A DNA stretch of 64,000 bases from Duganella sp. BuS-21 (GTDB taxonomy: Bacteria > Pseudomonadota > Gammaproteobacteria > Burkholderiales > Burkholderiaceae_D): assembly GCA_041874725.1 (NCBI GenBank), contig CP097466.1, forward strand, positions 5,642,001 through 5,706,000, written 5' to 3'. Shown here piece after piece: positions 61,969 to 64,000 of this stretch (positions are counted from its first letter, which is position 1; the number at the start of each line of letters is the position of its first letter). Made by a program: the position numbers and the translations under genes. Below the pieces are notes generated by a model, which was given only the letters and a program-made list of their open reading frames with translations, was not told the origin of the DNA and searched no databases.

Positions 61969-62943
61969 ATGGATATCCGACTGATCCTGTTCGGCCTGCT
62001 GATCTTCGGCGCCGTCACGCTGCTGGTGTGGGGCGCCTACAGCGGCTGGAACAATACCCGAGGACCGGAAGCGGAACGGGTGGCGCGCCGCCTGCGCAAC
62101 GCCATCGGCGACAGCGGCAGCGAGTTGGCAGTGTCGATCACCAAGGAACGCCTGCTGAGCCGCGATCCCGGCCTGCAGAAACTGCTGCTGCGCGTGCCCG
62201 GCATCATGCGCCTGGACCGGCTGCTGTTGCAAACCGGGCGCAGCATGAACGCCTCCCAGCTGAGCGCGCTGATGCTGGGCTGCTGGCTGGGCGGCATGGT
62301 GGTGTTTGCCGGCGTGCCGCTGCCCTTCCTGGGGCGCGTGCTGCTGGCGCTGTCCTGCGCCACGCTGCCGCTGCTGGAAGCCAACCGCGCCAAGCAACGG
62401 CGCCTGATCAAGATCGAATCGATGCTGCCCGATGCGCTCGACATGATGAGCCGCGCCATGCGCGCCGGCCATGCTTTCCCCACGGCGCTGAAGATGGTCG
62501 GCGACGAGTTGCCCGATCCACTCGGCGGCGAGTTCCGCGCCGTGTTCGACGAGGTCAACTTCGGCGTGTCGATGCCCGATGCGCTGTCCAACCTTGCCAC
62601 GCGCGTGCCGAGCACCGACTTGCGCTACTTCGTCATCGCCGTGCTGATCCAGCGCGAGACGGGCGGCAACCTGACCGACCTCTTGACCTCGATCAGCGCC
62701 ATCATCCGCGACCGCCTCAAGCTGCTGGGCCAGGTCAAGGTGATGAGCGCCGAGGGCCGCATGTCGGCTTGGGTGCTGGGCTCGCTACCATTCCTGGTGG
62801 GAGGCGCCATCGCGGTATTCGCGCCGGAATCGCTGATGCCTTTGTTTACCGATCCGATGGGCCGCATGATGCTGTATGTATCGGGCGGCTTGATGGTGGT
62901 CGGCTTCTTCGCGATCCGCAACATTACCCAGGTCCGGGTCTAG
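61969..62943 (+). CDS. tadB: Tad inner-membrane platform protein TadB
   Basis: A 324-residue protein of the T2SSF family. Hydrophobic segments lie at the N-terminus (LILFGLLIFGAVTLLVWGAY), middle and C-terminus. The T2SSF core is DALDMMSRAMRAGHAFPTALKMVGDELPDPLGGEF, with VLIQRETGGNLTDLL. Forms the membrane platform with TadC; six bases after cpaF. Confidence 0.95.
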   Translation: MDIRLILFGLLIFGAVTLLVWGAYSGWNNTRGPEAERVARRLRNAIGDSGSELAVSITKERLLSRDPGLQKLLLRVPGIMRLDRLLLQTGRSMNASQLSALMLGCWLGGMVVFAGVPLPFLGRVLLALSCATLPLLEANRAKQRRLIKIESMLPDALDMMSRAMRAGHAFPTALKMVGDELPDPLGGEFRAVFDEVNFGVSMPDALSNLATRVPSTDLRYFVIAVLIQRETGGNLTDLLTSISAIIRDRLKLLGQVKVMSAEGRMSAWVLGSLPFLVGGAIAVFAPESLMPLFTDPMGRMMLYVSGGLMVVGFFAIRNITQVRV

Positions 62944-62952
62944 GGAGCGCCG

Positions 62953-63885
62953 ATGTCAACCATACAAATCCTGTTCCTGGTGGTGCTGTTCGTGATGGTG
63001 TTCGGCGGCGTGCTGCTGGCGATCCGGCTGCTGACCGCCAATCCGCTGAAGGACCGCCTTGAGGCGCTGGAAGAACGCAGCATGGTCACGCGCAACAGCA
63101 TGGCGTGGGTGGACACCGTGGTCAACCTGGCTGCGCCGCTGGCCAAGCTGTCGGTGCCGACCGAGGGCTGGGAAGGCTCGCCGGTGCGCATGCGCTTCAT
63201 CAACGCCGGCTGGCGCAACACCTCCGCGCCGGGCCTGTTCTACGCCGGCAAGACCGTGCTGGCGCTGCTGCTGCCGCTGCTGGTGTTCCTGTACCTCAGC
63301 AGCCGTCCGGTGAGCGAAGGCGATAACAAGGTGCTCTGGATGATCGTCACCGCCAGCCTCGGCTACTACCTGCCCAACCTGGTGCTGAACCACGTGGTCA
63401 AGCAGCGCCAGCGCGACATCTTTGAAAGCTTCCCCGACGCGCTGGACCTGATGACGGTATGCGTCGAGGCCGGGCTGGCGATGGACGCGGCGCTGGCGCG
63501 CGTGGCCAACGAGATCGGCCTGAAAAGCCTGGTGCTGGCCGAGGAGCTGCAACTGGTGACGCTGGAACTGCGCGCCGGCAGCGCCAAGGACAAGGCCTTG
63601 CGCAACCTGGCGCTGCGCACCGGTGTGGAGGATGTCGATGCGCTGGTCACGCTGCTGATCCAGGCCGACCGCTTCGGCACCAGCATTGCCGATTCGCTGC
63701 GGGTGCAGTCCGACCAGCTGCGCGTCAAACGCCGCCAGCGCGCCGAGGAGCAGGCCGCCAAGGTTTCGCTCAAGCTGCTGTTCCCGCTGATCTTCTTCAT
63801 TTTTCCCAGCCTGTTCGTGGTGCTGCTGGGACCGGCGGCGCTGAGCCTGTATCGCAACGTACTGGCTACGACGCCGGGAGGATGA
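62953..63885 (+). CDS. tadC: Tad inner-membrane platform protein TadC
   Basis: A 310-residue T2SSF protein. Core FPDALDLMTVCVEAGLAMDAALARVANEIG and LIQADRFGTSIADSLRVQSDQLRVKRRQRAEEQAAK, with hydrophobic segments on both sides. Partner of TadB, nine bases downstream of it. Its stop lies within the ribosome site of the next gene. Confidence 0.95.
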   Translation: MSTIQILFLVVLFVMVFGGVLLAIRLLTANPLKDRLEALEERSMVTRNSMAWVDTVVNLAAPLAKLSVPTEGWEGSPVRMRFINAGWRNTSAPGLFYAGKTVLALLLPLLVFLYLSSRPVSEGDNKVLWMIVTASLGYYLPNLVLNHVVKQRQRDIFESFPDALDLMTVCVEAGLAMDAALARVANEIGLKSLVLAEELQLVTLELRAGSAKDKALRNLALRTGVEDVDALVTLLIQADRFGTSIADSLRVQSDQLRVKRRQRAEEQAAKVSLKLLFPLIFFIFPSLFVVLLGPAALSLYRNVLATTPGG

Positions 63886-63889
63886 ACAC

Positions 63890-64000
63890 ATGTACCGTCT
63901 GACCGCCACTCCAGTCCTGCTGGCCGCCTGCCTGCTGCAAGCGTGCAGCCATACGCCGCCGGCGCCGCTGGCGGTAACGCCGCTGCTGCGCATCGACGAC
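63890..64000 (+). CDS. Start of a lipoprotein, probably TadD
   Basis: Only 37 codons are inside the window. MYRLTATPVLLAACLLQACS is a lipoprotein signal (LQAC), followed by a Pro/Ala-rich linker. In Tad loci the TPR lipoprotein TadD follows TadC, so this is the likely identity; the TPR region is outside the window. GGGAGG precedes the ATG. Confidence 0.65.
   Translation, partial: MYRLTATPVLLAACLLQACSHTPPAPLAVTPLLRIDD

Overview
This is a chromosomal segment of a high-GC betaproteobacterium. The best guess is Oxalobacteraceae (Duganella/Massilia/Janthinobacterium-like). This is inferred from the nadD-rsfS-rlmH-maf-rng run, a PEP-CTERM protein, an isocitrate lyase of about 526 residues, the tad pilus locus and dispersed repeats; no 16S gene is present. 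Protein functions come from recognised motifs and family resemblance, with no database search.

Layout. 1-5.8 kb: a large catalase (3' part outside the window), a DUF883 protein, an Ala/Gln-rich protein and two periplasmic binding proteins. 5.8-11.2 kb: a nitrogen/purine unit. A 2OG-Fe(II) oxygenase diverges from an NMT1-type ABC importer and an 8-oxoguanine-deaminase-like amidohydrolase. Each arm has a sigma-54 type promoter and a P1/P2 leader resembling the NMT1 (xanthine/urate) riboswitch. 11-23 kb: small accessory and regulatory genes, a frameshifted pseudogene, two orphan antitoxin-like regulators, a chimeric DUF899/membrane protein, and a decayed integrative element at tRNA-Thr(CGT). 23.6-34 kb: fbp, pepN, a DUF4136 lipoprotein, a quinone oxidoreductase, mgsA, an EamA transporter and a PhoD phosphatase with a large Ala-rich insertion. 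34-41 kb: the housekeeping series yebC, purD, hemF, nadD, rsfS, rlmH, maf, rng. 41-47.6 kb: a PEP-CTERM protein, aceA, an aldo/keto reductase with a divergent LysR gene, and two exported proteins. 47.6-64 kb: a Tad/Flp pilus locus, with minor pilins on the minus strand, a NarL-type two-component pair, a five-gene Flp pilin array, and cpaA, an AAA ATPase, cpaB, cpaC, a lipoprotein, cpaE, cpaF, tadB, tadC and the start of a probable tadD.

Most notable. (1) A ~133-bp MITE-like element occurs three times. Each copy sits in the loop of a Rho-independent terminator hairpin, flanked by an 11-12 bp duplication centred on that loop, so it appears to target terminators. (2) The mirrored sigma-54 plus riboswitch-like leaders tie an uncharacterised oxygenase to a urate-forming deaminase and its importer. 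(3) The Flp pilin genes are repeated units, each preceded by GTGACA-AA-TGTCAC operator-like sites; a 47-codon divergent pilin lies in the first unit.
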